Source: Salvia splendens (lineage: Eukaryota; Streptophyta; Magnoliopsida; Lamiales; Lamiaceae). From it: a DNA stretch of 64,000 nucleotides. The position numbers and the translations under genes are program-made. Position 1 is the stretch's first letter. Each line of letters opens with the position of its first letter. The notes below the pieces were generated by a model. It made no database searches. It saw only the letters and a program-made list of their open reading frames with translations, and was not told where the DNA came from. Positions 1 to 12,670 of this stretch are shown here, in pieces. The stretch covers positions 25,532,061 through 25,596,060 of the forward strand of contig NC_056038.1 of NCBI RefSeq assembly GCF_004379255.2, given 5' to 3'.

Positions 1-1135
1 AGAATATCACTATACTCTTCCCAATATTTCTCAAACTTTGATTGCATCTTAAGACACATAGACTTTACCACTTCATCACGACTTCTAGAATTCTTCTCCA
101 ACAAATGCGCAATATTCCACACTTCCATAAAGTACAAGTTGGAAGTAGGATAGGATGAACCAGAAATTAAAGTAGTAATATCATAAAATGGCTCCAAGAA
201 TTCACACATCGCTTTTCCTCTTTCCCACTCGTCTTCTGTCGGACAATGCTTATAAGCTAAATCATCACATTCAAGCATAGAGAAAGCCCTTTGATATTTA
301 ATTCCACTAGCAAGCATCAAATATGTGGAATTCCAACGTGTAGGCACATCCAAGCACAATGAAGTAGTAAATTCAATATCAACTTTTCTTGCACATTCCA
401 TAAACTTGATCATTCTAGCTTCTGATGCTTTAACATATTTGATACTCGCTCTAACTTTATCTAAAGCATCACTAGCTACTTTCAACCCTTCTTGTACAAT
501 AAGATTCAAAATATATGCACAACATCTCACATGAAAATATTCCCCATTGCACAATAATGAGTTTTGAAACTGAAGTCGTGTTTTCAATAATTTCACCATG
601 GCATTATTAGCCGCAGCGTTATCCAAAGTCAAAGAAAAGATTTTCCTATCTATCTTCTAATCCAGATATCAGAAATTTTTTGAGCTAATTCAAGTGCGGA
701 ATGTGGAGGAGGCATAGAACAAAATGCAAGTATTTTGCTATTTAGTTTACATTCTTCATCCACAAAATGTGCAGTCAAACAAATGTATCCTGAATTAGTA
801 CAAGCAGTCCAAAGATCACTAGTCAAGCACAACATTCCAGGAACACTATTCAATCTTATCTTTAATTTTTCTTTTTCACATTCATACATTTTCATCACAT
901 CCGAGGCATGAGTATTTCTAGAGATAAATCTTATGTCCGGGTTCAAATACTTCAAAAAACCTCCCATTGCGCTATATTTAACCCACTTCAAGGGAAGATT
1001 ATGTGTAACTGATACCTTAATCATCCAATCCCGACATGTTTTTGGATCTATTACATTATCCTTAACCCTTAACTTCCCATCGTGATTGAGAACCATAGCA
1101 CTCAAATCACCGAAATTCGGTTTCTTCTTACAAAC
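1..1135 (-). pseudogene. hAT transposase, central part (degenerate)
   Basis: A clean minus-strand segment at 650-1105 encodes typical plant hAT sequence, including the LTSDLWTA motif just upstream of the RNase H-like catalytic fold. Past 650 the frame continues only after a frameshift and a TAG where a Trp codon (DWKIDRK) would be expected. The stretch 1-650 then reads as the hAT core on the minus strand (NYFHVRC-like, VPTRWNSTY-like and FMEVWNIAHLL-like words). The protein would cut and paste the element through a DDE-type RNase H fold; here it cannot be made in one piece. Its N-terminal continuation lies beyond the inserted LTR at 2631. Confidence 0.75.
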
Positions 1136-2625
1136 TGAAACGGGGTGTTCAGGGCGCTTAGGTGTCGTTCAAGCAAGGATATATCCTACTGGTCAGGATA
1201 GAGATCCTAACTAAGCCTAGACCCTGGTTTCAAAAATTCCTCAACCCACTTCTACTGATCAGTATAGTGGTGGTAAGGGTCGAATCCCACAGAGATGGTG
1301 CGTTAAAACTATTGTGGTGATATTCTGGATGGTTTGGTTAGCTACCACGCTCGGGTTGAGTCTCTACCTAGGCAAGAACTTAGAGGTAATTTCCTACTGA
1401 CTAGAATGAGGGAAGAAGTGTAGGGGTACAGCTGTGTACGTGGAAATAGGGGGACATTTTATAACAGAAAATATTTGGAAGGTACGAGATTCTATTTTGG
1501 GCTAGACAGAATATTCAGAGGGTAGTGGTAGTCATGGTGACTAGGCTGACAGATCTGCAGGTTTTAACTAAAAGTAAAGGACAAAAGCAAAAAGCATCTA
1601 AAAAGCAAAGTGGTCCCCAACATTAGACATGGACATCATCTTCTTCAACAACACAAACTAAAATCAGAAGATAATTCCAGATTCAACACGGAAACACAGT
1701 TTATCGATTCACGAACACAGATCTACAAATAAGAACACCAAATCTGAAATCAAAACACAGAAAATGCAACTCCGCGTACTGGTCAGCAGGAAAACGAAAA
1801 CGAACTCAAACAAGACTTCACATGCAGCGATTCACTCACGATCAATAGTTCCACGTTCAACTAAAGGAATTTTGACGGAAACAAAGAAAGGAAAGTTTCA
1901 GCACTTAAACACCAAGGAACCTTAGATCTAAGCTAACTAGGCGGAATAAGAAGGAAAAGAAATCAACACCATAACTGAAACGGAAATCAACTTCATATCA
2001 TAAACACGTTCGGATCTTCCACAAGTACTTTAAAAACAGAAGATATCCAAAAGCAAACAAAGATCCAACGTAAGGAAAGCAAGTAAATTAAACTACGAAA
2101 GCGAATAAAAGATTGTTTTGCCACTCCGGGCGATGAAACTTCTAAACTAAGATCTGGCTGGCTGGAAGGAAGGTTTGGAACTCCGGGAACATCTAAATCT
2201 TCAAGTGACCATGGCAATGGCGAGGAACGAGATTCTGGACTGGGCTGAAGGACTGAACTCCGAGAGAATTCTACCTAAGAGTGATGAAGATGAATTGGTT
2301 GATGATGATTCTCTCTCCAAGTGGCTTCCTTTTATAGGGAGGCTTACCCTTGATTTTTAGGGTAAGACCTTGCAATGAGATGACTTCTTTGCCCTTAATT
2401 GTGATTGAGCAGTCCCAGCTATCCTCCTTCTCCATCTCGAGCCATTTTTGCATGTATACTGGTCAGTACGTAATCGTCTTGACGCCCTTTTCACTTGAAG
2501 TGTCTGAAACTCTGCCTACTGGCTAGAACGCTTACCCTGCACGCTTAAGCAACTAGTTTTGCAGATATAATTCAATTATGCACATCATACTGACCCGTAA
2601 CCTAGGCCTAGAATACGACTTATCA
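1136..2625 (-). mobile_element. Solo LTR of an Athila-type Ty3/gypsy element
   Basis: 1490 bp starting TGAAACGG and ending GACTTATCA on the plus strand, flanked by CAAAC on both sides (1131-1135 and 2626-2630), a perfect 5-bp target-site duplication. It shares the ends (TGAAnCG...CTTATCA) and the internal block GGTCGAATCCCACAGAGATGG-like with the LTRs at 18558, 31442 and 58306. No internal retrotransposon domains are present, so it is what remains after LTR-LTR recombination. It interrupts the hAT transposase. Confidence 0.85.
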
Positions 2626-2630
2626 CAAAC

Positions 2631-2837
2631 CAACATATGACGACTAAAAGTGGATGTTCCATTTTTCGTACCTTCATATTTCCATCTTTGAAGACAATGA
2701 TTGCACTTGACATTTTTCCCATTTTTGTCGGGTTCTTCAACCGTAAAGTTATTCCAAACTTCAGAAGTTTTTTGTTTCTTCTTGGAGTTGGAACTATTTG
2801 GAGTCTTCGTATTAATTGTTGGAGAAGAATCTTCCAT
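2631..2837 (-). pseudogene. hAT transposase N-terminus with BED zinc finger
   Basis: Minus-strand reading frame beginning at ATG 2837-2835. After a Ser/Lys-rich leader of about 30 residues it shows a BED-type finger: VWNNF, then C-x2-C (CNHC), then the H-x4-C pair (HMLVC). BED fingers bind the terminal repeats of hAT elements. The coding sequence stops abruptly at 2630, where the solo LTR and its CAAAC duplication begin, and resumes below 1131 as the hAT central region. The finger itself appears intact, but the full gene is interrupted. Confidence 0.75.
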
Positions 2838-3719
2838 CCTTAGCAATTATAAATCTGCAACATAAAAATATAATTAGCATAAATTAATCACTAATCAAGT
2901 AATAATATAGAATCAATTCACCACATATATTTAGCACAAAACTATAACGTAATTAATAACTATACATTAACTAAAATGTCCAAAATATAAAGTAACTACT
3001 GACCTATATTAAACAAAAAAAGGTTAGGGTTTGTTGACTATTTAAATTCCTTTTATGTCTAAATAGCATAAAGCTGAAATAATACCTAAACAAATAATGT
3101 ATATAAACCATCTCATGATTCCCATATTAATTTTGTTCTCCAGTTGGCGATAGCTAAAAAATCTAAAATACTCCCATATTATATACACATACACATAAAT
3201 TAATGAATCATAATGTATTTACTATATAAGCCATCTCAAGATTCTCATTTGCAGTAACTAAAAACCAAATACATATATATTACATACACAGATTACATAT
3301 ACATCCATTATCCATATACACATTATATTATGTAAATAAATTGATAGTACATCTTATTCTTAGTGACATATTACACACACGATGTTGACAACATAGCACA
3401 AAAAGTAATTTTTTAATTTTAAACAATGCAGACACTGGTACACATGTTGAATGATACACCTACTGACCTACACGCATAACAAATAGAGAAAGAGAGGGGA
3501 AGAGAGAGAAAGCACCTGCTAAAGAGTAACAAATTGAGCCACCAAGTTGTGAATTCGACGGTGAAGAGTGGAAGGGAATAGTGAATACTGAATAATGTGT
3601 GAAAGTGAAACAATAGAAACCGTGATTTAAATACTAATCAATTGGAAGTAGAAGAGTCATCAACCGGAAGTGGTAGAGTCAGAAGATCATTAAAATTTAA
3701 AACTCACACATTTAATTTT

Positions 3720-3880
3720 TAGGGTTTTTATGCATAGCCCGATGGGCTGGCCCGGCAGCCCGCCAGATCGATCGGGCTAGCCCGATTTCCTATCGATTTA
3801 TAGATTTTTGGTCCTAACCTTGTAAATTTACCGGTCTATTCGGGCTAGCCCATCGGGTTCGGGCTAAATTTACATCCCTA
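3720..3880 (-). repeat. hAT subterminal GGGC/GCCCGA repeats
   Basis: Several palindrome-like copies of GGGCTAGCCCGAT and CCCGATGGGC lie within 160 bp of the hAT end. Such clustered short repeats next to the terminus are the usual transposase-binding regions of hAT elements. Confidence 0.6.
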
Positions 3881-5810
3881 GTTCTCATTGCTGAAAACTT
3901 AAAGTTTGTATTCACCAATTCATGTCCTCCATTTCATTGACAAAATTCTATAAAGAAAGTTCAAGAAGGCATTTCATGCATATACTTGACAAGTTCTTTG
4001 AGATAGAAGGCCAAACTACTTTATTTTAAGTAGTAAGACACGTCTTGGTTTATATTGATGAAAGAGGAATGTCCAATAAGGACGATGTCCAGATTTTATT
4101 GGAATATACACAAGAGTTAGAATGTTTAGAGGAATCTTCTGATTCAGTTACTCAAATAGGTTCTACACTCAATTCATCATCAAATGTAATAGGAAGTGAT
4201 TATATGAAGGTTGTTACTGAAAAGTTGGAAATCTTCAGCATTATATTCACTTAATTACTATTGGAGGAATATAACATGATAGATGACCAATTCATTAAGG
4301 CTGCATCTTTTATATGTCTTGTTCCAATCGAACAGAAGACTAGCAATGGAAAGACAGAAGAGTTGAATTGTCATCAATGTCTGCTGAAAGCAAGAAAGAC
4401 AAGAAAATTAGGTGAAAAGCAAAGAGAAGATACATTGTAAGTCGGATTGACCTCTTCTAAGAAGGACAATGACTTAGATAAAAATGCAACTTCTAAAAGA
4501 GAGATCTAGATCAAGTTGGGCAGTTGTTGCAGTGTGAGCTATTTATTATGCTCAGTTTATTGTTTTGTTTGATGTGTATGATTTTGTTTTATTGGTACAG
4601 TTTAGTTTAGAAAGAATTCAGTTTCAGTTTCTAAACTTGTTTATGATTAAACGATGTTCGATGTCATTTTATAATGCGTGCATTATTAAGAAATGTGATT
4701 CGAATATCTATCATAGTACCATAGAAAAATAAATTATACATCGTGGTATCTAAACAATATAAATGCAACAAGATTGAGTTTCAAACAACAGTTTAACTTC
4801 TTAAACAATGAATGATAAAGTATTTATGGCACTTAGACATAAGGCCAAGAAAGTACTTAATTATTGTTCAAACTGATTTTTGTCTAACTCAAGTGACGAC
4901 AGAGATTTTAATAACTTGCTTGTTAAATAGCTTGAAAGTCAAGTAAGTCTGGTTGATGCACTTTAAGTTAGAATCCTTTGGTGGTTCAAGGGATTCAGAA
5001 TACTTATAGAGATACAACATAGAAAGACTAGCAAGAGTATGCATTCTAGTTAGCCCCATAAGATGCACTTTCTAATTTTGGAAATTTTTTTTATGTAAAA
5101 CTCATTTTCCACTAATAATGATTTAATTATTTTTTTATCTCTCATTTATTTTATCAGTTATGCATTAAAATCGTGCTCAATAAAAAATACAAAATTCTTA
5201 TTGGAAGGAGAAAGTAGTACTATTATAATTGTTGTTTTTCTTGGAAACGACAAAGGATAAGGTTTGAGAGATTTATTTGATTATTTTTCTTCGTCCCCCG
5301 AAACTTGGAGCAGTATTAAAACTTGTGTAATTATCAGCGTGGAGTATTAAATGGGAGTGATGCAGTGACTCTAATTTTCTAAAAAGTCAAATATTTCTTC
5401 TTCTTTTCTAGCTGCAGTTTATAATTTGTGGGTGCTTCTGTTTCAATTTCTTTAGGGTTTATTGTTTCATTTTCTGTTTGAGATTGTACACAAATTTTCT
5501 TATATTTCGTGAAATGGGCAATTCTTGATTTTCTGGGATGTTTTAATTCTGGGCAGTTCTTGCTGAGGCAACTGTAAGAAATCAAAGTTGTAAGTTTCCA
5601 TGATTATATATGTACTTATTCAATGACTGCAAGTTGTATATTGTTTCATATCTCGCTAATATAAGGAAAGATTACATTTTTATATGGTCATGATTACTTT
5701 TGACATGTTTATTCATCTTGCACTATAGGGGTGTTTATTCTGTGTTATGATTATTAGAATTCAATTGCCATAACAAGAAGAATTAAGAAGAATCAATTGT
5801 GGTAGGTACA
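3881..5810. other. Intergenic region, possible gene relic
   Basis: No intact gene seen. Around 4045-4440 the plus strand carries short open segments of ordinary-looking amino-acid composition broken by stops, including a CHQC motif near 4370; this may be a decayed gene fragment but no family is recognised. From about 5210 to 5810 the sequence is AT-rich and should hold the promoter and 5' leader of the downstream WD40 gene. Confidence 0.3.
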
Positions 5811-8245
5811 ATGTTGTCTGTACCCGAAGATACAGATACTGATAGCACCATAAGCTATAGATTTAGTAAATTGGAGATTGAAAATGAGCTTTCTGATGGC
5901 TCAAGTGATGATGGTGGCGGCAGTTATTGGCCTAGTCGAAAGCGTGATTCTTTCGATCAAGATATAGCTCAGCTAACGAAGCTTCAGTCGAGGCCAAATG
6001 AGCATTTCAGCTGCGTTTCACCCGGGAAACGTGAGTGTCCTGTATCGACTTTGAAGATGTTGGCAGGTCGAGAAGCTAATCTCTCGGGAAGAGGAAGGTT
6101 CTCGTTACCAGATTGTCGCCACGTTTTAAGTAGATATCTTCCGGTTAATGGTCCTTGGATTGTAGACCAGATGTCTACAAGGGCTTATGTGTCTCAGTTT
6201 TCCGCTGACGGTTCCCTGCTTATCGCTGCTTTTCAGGTATTGTCACCACTTTCGAAATGCATGAGGCGAGTTTGTAGTGTATCTCAGAGTTGTTTTAAAC
6301 TTGTGATATAAGATAAGAACTGGTCTCAATTGACTGGATTATACGTGTTATGTTACGTATGATGCTTGTCTTATTTCTTGATCGAAGATCTTCGTATGGT
6401 TTTTTGTCGAACAGGGTAGTCAGATTAGAATCTATGATGTTGAAAGGGAGTGGAAAGTTCGGAAGAACATTTTGGCCAGAAGCCTAAGGTGGACCATCAC
6501 TGATACTTCCCTTTCTCCTGATCGACGATGCCTTGTGAGTTCTCCATGTTACAACGATGATTATTGGTTTGATGTTTATAACGTTCATAAATGATAATCT
6601 CTGAATTGTTGGTCTTAATCTTGTTGTGTTCCGGATTGGAACTTTTTTTTGCAGGTCTACGCTAGCATGTCACCCGTCATCCAGATTGTTGATGCTGGAT
6701 CTTCTATGTCTGAATCTCTTGCTAACATCACCGTAAGAAACACTATTTTCTCGCATGTCAAGTTTTTAGTTATCGAACAGGCTGGGACCTATCCATTTCT
6801 TTTCTCCCCCCCGATGGGTTTGGAAACGACTTCTGTTTGCTTTGAGGTGGATTTTTGTAGTGATATGTTGCTTGCTGTGGCTTCTGTATCGTGCAGGAAG
6901 TCCACGACGGTTTGGATCTCTCTTCTCGGGATGATGGGGGATACTCTTTCGGAATCTTTTCTCTGCAATTCTCAACTGCTGGCCAAGATGTTGTGGCTGG
7001 ATGCAGCAATGGACATATACACGTTTGTGACCTCAACATGAAAAAAGTCTCTCTTTGAATATCTGCCCACACGGTTCGTACTTTCCCTCTGAATTCATTT
7101 TTACTCTAATGGCTATTGGAATTTGTTTTTCCTGTGAGATTAACAATTATCTTTCTTCTTTTTCTTATTACTTGTTGATGTTGATGCTTTTGCCATGCTT
7201 GCAGTCTGATGTCAACAGTGTATGTTTCGTTGACGAGAGTGGCCATCTCATCTGTTCTGGCAGCGACGACAGCTTCTGCAAGGTAATTCCTAACGAGCTT
7301 GCCAACCTTATGAGAGGTTTTACCACAGAAACTAAGTAATGAAGCTTTATTTGCTCCCACATTTGTTTTGAGTAAAGGAGCCATCGATTTTGTTCTAGGT
7401 CTGGGACAGACGTTGCTTTGCAGGAAGCGGCAAGCCAGCTGGGGTGCTAATGGGCCATCTCGAGGGGATTACCTTCACTCATAGCCGCAGAGATGGCCGT
7501 TATTTGATATCCAACAGCAAAGATCAATCTATCAAACTGTGGGATCTACGAAAAATGTCTCCCAAGGGGAGTCTGTTTTAGTGGTTAGATTTGCTACCAT
7601 CTTTCAATTCTTGTTTGGGATGGTGAGCTTCTCTTCTCTGTCTTTTTCTTGTATGTTTGTTGTTTCAGCTATCGAGGATACAGGAACTACGAATGGGATT
7701 ACAGATGGATGAACTACCCTCAACGACCAAAAGATTTCAAGCATCCACACGATCAATCTGTAGCTACGTATAAAGGCCATTCAGTCCTGCGCACACTCAT
7801 CCGTTGTTATTTCTCGCCACAATACAGGTAAACTCTCAACAAACGCCTGCCTAATCCATATGCTTTGTTCATTTTAACATTGGCTAACGCGCTTGGTGTG
7901 TTCTTGGCAGCACGGGGCAGAAGTACATCTACACGGGATCACACGATTCCTGCATCTACATTTATGATTTGGTACGTATTCTATTTATTCGATTCCATCT
8001 TACTATTGTGATATACGGTTGAGCTGCATAACATAGAAAATTAATCCAAGATTGCAATCGCGCTTGTTGAATGTGGACAGGTGAGTGGCGCGCAAGTGGC
8101 CAAGTTGCAACACCATGGATCTACGGTGAGGGATTGTAGTTGGCACCCGACCTACCCGGTGTTGGTTAGCTCTTCGTGGGATGGTGAAGTGGTGAAGTGG
8201 GAGTTCCCTGGAAATGGAGAGTCAACAATCAGCAACACCAAATAA
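5811..8245 (+). CDS. LEC14B: LEC14B-like WD40 protein gene with one in-frame stop
   Basis: Nine exons fit GT-AG introns and stay in phase: 5811-6236, 6415-6534, 6655-6732, 6897-7073, 7205-7282, 7399-7580, 7669-7827, 7911-7971, 8081-8245 (482 codons, close to the family's usual length). The protein matches plant LEC14B, the counterpart of animal DCAF11: MLAGREA and DCRHVLSRYLPVNGP near the N-terminus, then WD40 blades, including a DWD box (DQSIKLWDLRK). DWD proteins are expected to present substrates to CUL4-DDB1 ubiquitin ligases. One defect is visible: codon 262, TGA at 7056-7058, where the family has Arg (CGA) in LRI(x)AHTSDVN. Everything after it remains intact, so this is either a very recent pseudogene or a sequence error. 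The intron 6 donor (GTGGTT) is weak but needed to hold the frame. The GTG-initiated upstream codons were ignored in favour of the ATG. Confidence 0.85.
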
Positions 8246-9021
8246 TATGATGATGCAAATTCAATAATTTGTTGTATATACCAGATTTAAATCATCATAC
8301 AGTAGTACTGAAAATGATACAAAGTAGTAATTTCATCACATCATATACTTTCCAAATCAAATTCTAGTTGATTGCAAACAAGTTCCCATCCCGTGGACGA
8401 GTCTTTCAAATCGTTTTCGAGCAGATTTTTTTCACTTCATCGTGAGGCATATTCCAATCGAAACACTTCAATTTGGACGTCGTTTACCCAAAAAAACAAA
8501 GCTAAGAAATAAGGGATATCACATTATTTTCTACTACAATTGTAAATATATAAATGACTGGAACAACAAAATAAATCGTTGAGTGAGCATTACATGGCCC
8601 AACTCAACAAAAAGAAACGAATGAAAAAAACGCCAGAAAGCAACTGATGCATCCGTCGCCTTCCTCCTAAATGGCTTCCACCAAAAATAGAAGGGCACGG
8701 GAGCATCCATGCCCTAGACAGTGACACACTGTGTCTGTCTGGAGAACACATGGATGCCCTAGTTGTAAACTTGTAATACGAAGAGAGGGAGTTGAACCAA
8801 TTCACACTGAACAAGATTAGTAAAAGAAGCATATAATGAGCTTCTTCATCTATCTATATATTCCTCCATAAGCCATGCACCGTCACATTGGAAAATCTGG
8901 TGCTCGAAAATGGAGTCAATTATGTGGCTCATTTCATTTTCATTCTTTCAAGTCCTTTTTCGTGTTTATTTCCCGCTATCATCGCCAAAATATACAATAG
9001 AACTGATTGGATGCATTCAAT
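8246..9021. other. Intergenic region between convergent LEC14B and WEE1 copies
   Basis: 3' flanking DNA of two convergent genes. AT-rich, with no recognisable coding or transposon sequence. Confidence 0.5.
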
Positions 9022-11027
9022 TCAGATGCTTTTTCTGATCTTTAAAAGCCTCCCAAATATTTGATTTTGAACTACTTCTCTAAAAGATGGTCTCCGAGCA
9101 GGATTAGCATCCATCATCGTCTGAAGATTAAGCCAGAAAATGTGCAATGAAACAACTTGGTATAAAACTGTGGTTGCACGGTTGAGGCACAGTAGCATTA
9201 CATATAAGCTGCTAATCATCAAGAGAGTTGATATACCTTGATTAAATTCTGGAACTGTATTGAGTGGCTTGGAAGAAGAGGTAGCCTTCCTTCCCTGAGA
9301 TGGAGAAAATGAGGCCTGATTCAGGTAAGGGCATACATGGAAGCTCCTAAGGAGAATATATCAACTTTGTCTAGATTATCATAGTTATCGTTCAGAATTT
9401 CTTGGGGCATATAGCGTGCATCGCCCTCTTCAACTGGCAAGCTTTTATCAATCATAGTTGCACAACCAAAATCACCAAGTTTATAAACTCCCTCTTTTAC
9501 ATAAATATTATCTGGCTTTACATCTAAGTGAGCTATGCCTCTGCTGTGAATAAACTGCAATGCTTTTGCAATCTGCAAAATGTAAACAACTTTATGATCA
9601 CAAATCTCCACAAATAAATTCATAGCTTAAGATTCATGAATATCCATGACACACATTCATCAGAACCTTCAAATCACTTATCCATCGCACAAAAGAAGCA
9701 AATGAGGAGGCTTTGGAAACACCTTAGAGAAATAAAATTATTCACCTGATACATGACATCTAAAGCTTCTACCTGTCAATGATCTGGATAATGTATTGAC
9801 AGAAAGGCTGTGATCACACAACTCCAACTGGATGTAGAGATGCTCGTTCTCGAACCAAGAACAGTAGTAGGTAACTGCATTCTCATGTTACCCTGAAAGA
9901 AATATGATTCATATATTAGTTTGAGAATCTCTGCTTTTGCAGATATTTAGGAAAACATTTTGTGCAGCAAACCTAAGGCTGCCAAAGCTTGAACTTTCAT
10001 CAAAGCATTCTGCCTGCAAAAAAAAGGTATAATAATAAGTATGGTGAACAAAAAAGTATCCTTAACCCAGGTAGATGAACTATTAATATTGCACCTTTCT
10101 GTTTCCTCATGTAACTGTTTCATGCTAAGTTTCACAGCATACATGCAACCTTCGATCCTCTTCAGCACTTTGAAAACATTATTGAAGTTTCCACTGCCAA
10201 TTTTCTAATAATAATAATTTCAGTTAGAAATGAATAAGAAATTCAGAATCAATGGAGACGAGAGAGCAAGGCTATGTTGATCTCCTAACCTCAATTTCAT
10301 GGAAATCTGTCCGATAGCGTGAAAGGCCATCACCACCAATACCAGCAGAATAATAACCTGGAGGCAATACATACAAAATGTTACAGAACGACTAGTTTAA
10401 ACTTGGAAAATAAATCAGTTAGCTTTCTAAGAAAAAAGGTTGCATCACCATGGTATAAAATGTCCCTCATTCCCAATAATAAAATACAACAAGATGCTTC
10501 ACTTAAATTTCAAAAAGAAAGGCTACTGAATAACAATGTCTGCATCTGCACATTTGGATCTTTGATTGCTAAAAGGATCAGCATAAAAGTCCGAAGCATT
10601 CTTGACATATGGATTGTTTACGCATGGAGGAGGCATAACTCTGCACCGTAAAGCCACTACAGATTGAAACATAACCACCACGGCTATTTTGTAACTCAAC
10701 CGGTGTTCCTGTCTCAATTGCATCAGTCCTCGAAGTATCATTTCCAAGATCTTCACATGGTTGATGACCAATATCAGTTGATCCGAAAAATGTTTTGAGA
10801 TCAACATCTGGAATAGCAGTCAGCAGTGTACATCAAGCATCAGAAAAATATAGCACATAATTGAGCTCTCATGTCATTCAACAAAAGGACAAAAGAGAAA
10901 AAATCAGACATCAGACAAACACCATTTAGTTTCTAGGTTGAGTTGTTACCTAAAACCACTACCGCAGCAGGCAATGAGATAATAGCCCTATCGAATCTTT
11001 GAACTAAACAAGCATTGCGATATTGGA

Positions 11028-12339
11028 GGTTTATTCTTTTTTAGTTCTAGGGTGTTTTTTACATTCCATAAGTGTACTGGGCTTTTTTTAAATTCCGACT
11101 TTGGGAGAGACGCATGACCCACATGCGTCGCCCGTTAATAAAACGCATGACCGTGATGCGTTTTAGTGTAAGACGCATGACCTTAATGCGTCTTTCAGTT
11201 TTTATTTTATTTTAATTGAACGACACATGCGTCTTAGGGTAAAACGCATGACACACATGTGACTTCTCTGGAATCCTCCAAAAACATTGTCTTCGTCTTC
11301 GAAAGGGCTTCACGTGAGTATCTTTTGCGCCCCCATCGGAATCCGGATGAGAGTGTTATGGCCATTATACGAAAGTTCGGGGTTAATTCTTTTTTAGTTC
11401 TAGGGCGTTTTTTACGTTCCATAAGTGTACTGGGCTTTTTTAAATTTCGGCTTTGGGAGAGACGCATGACCCACATGCGTTGCGCGTTAATGAAACGCAT
11501 GACCGTGATGCGTTTTAGTGTAAGACGCATGACCTTAATGCGTCTTTCAATTTTTTTATTTTAATTGAACGACGCATGACGGACATAAGTCTTAGGGTAA
11601 AACGCATGTGTCTTCTCTGGAATCCTCCAAAAACATTGTCTTCGTCTTCGAAAGGGCTTCACGTGAGTATTTTGCACGCCCCATCGGAGTCCGGATGAAA
11701 GAGTTATGACCATTATATGAAAGTCGCGCATTGAAGTGCAGATGACTCCAAAAGACATGTCCTCGTCATTGGTCGATGAATGTCCTTGGTGGGATTGATC
11801 AAATTATGCGAGATTATTCGTAACAAGCATTAAATGAGAATGTCTTTTTTGTGTTACGAATAATTTCTTATTTAATGCTTGTTACGAATAATTTCGCATC
11901 ATTTGATCTACCCCACCAAGGACATTCATCGATCAATGACGAGGACATGTCTTTTGGAGTCATCCGCGCTTCAATGCACGACTTTCGTATAATGGCCATA
12001 ACTCTCTCATCCGGACTCCGATGGGGGCGTGCAAGATACTCACGCGAAGCCCTTTCGAAGACGAAGACAATGTTTTTGGAGGATTCCAGAGAAGACGCAT
12101 GTGTGTCATGCGTTTTACCCTAAGACGTATGTGCGTCACGCGTCGTTCAATTAAAATAAAAAAATTTGAAAGACGCATTAAGGTCATGCGTCTTACACTA
12201 AAACGCATCACGGTCATGCGTTTCATTAACGTGCGACGCATGTGGGTCATGCGTCTCCTCCAAAGCCGGAATTTAAAAAAAGCCCAGTACACTTATGGAA
12301 TGTAAAAAACAACCTAGAACTAAAAAAGAATTAACCCGT
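11028..12339. mobile_element. Mutator-like foldback element (MITE)
   Basis: A large inverted repeat: the right arm (about 11864-12339) is the reverse complement of about 11372-11840, around a loop of roughly 23 bp. The ends read GGTTTATTCTTTTTTAG and, inverted, GGGTTAATTCTTTTTTAG. Flanks GATATTGGA (11019-11027) and GATATTGGG (12340-12348) form a 9-bp duplication with one mismatch, the length typical of Mutator-like elements. The arms are full of GACGCATGAC/CATGCGTC units. The left arm carries an extra copy of the end (11028-11370) followed directly by a second (from about 11372). No transposase is present. It sits in an intron of the WEE1 pseudogene. Confidence 0.75.
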
Positions 12340-12670
12340 GATATTGGGGATTTTGAATCAGAAAAAAGCCCTAATTGGGAGGAAATGCCAAAAATTATTT
12401 CTTTCATTTGCCTTTGTGTACATAAATCATCAAACATAGTAAAAGGTGCAACATTTCTTCAATGCCAACATCAGAGATTAGAGCACTAACCGAGTTTCAG
12501 GCGCTTGCTCCTAACAGTCTTAACTTTTCTCCGGCGATTTGGGGCATTCAATAGTTTCCTTCAACACAACACGACACGACACTACGATATTAGCACCTTA
12601 AAACTCGAAACCAACAAATTGACAAAATTATACCTTGCTCCGATCCACGCAGGAGTAATATAATCAGGGG

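Larger units (their letters stand above)
1..3880 (-). mobile_element. Decayed hAT transposon, one end outside the window
   Basis: On the minus strand a BED zinc-finger segment is followed by hAT transposase sequence running off the left edge. The right end (3880, minus strand) begins TAGGGATGTAAATTT and is followed by subterminal GGGC/GCCCGA repeats, the usual layout of plant hAT ends. The element is split by a 1490-bp solo LTR. The left terminus and the 8-bp target duplication cannot be checked because the element leaves the window. It is inactive: the transposase has a stop and a frameshift near 640-660. Confidence 0.8.

Noticed and set aside
4045..4440. Possible zinc-finger gene fragment (CHQC motif)
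   Set aside because: Several stops, only one short motif, no neighbouring exon identified; recorded as a possible relic only.
12021..12305. Arg/Met-rich open frames on both strands across 11234-12305
   Set aside because: They arise from repeated GACGCATGAC units of the foldback element and appear symmetrically on both strands.
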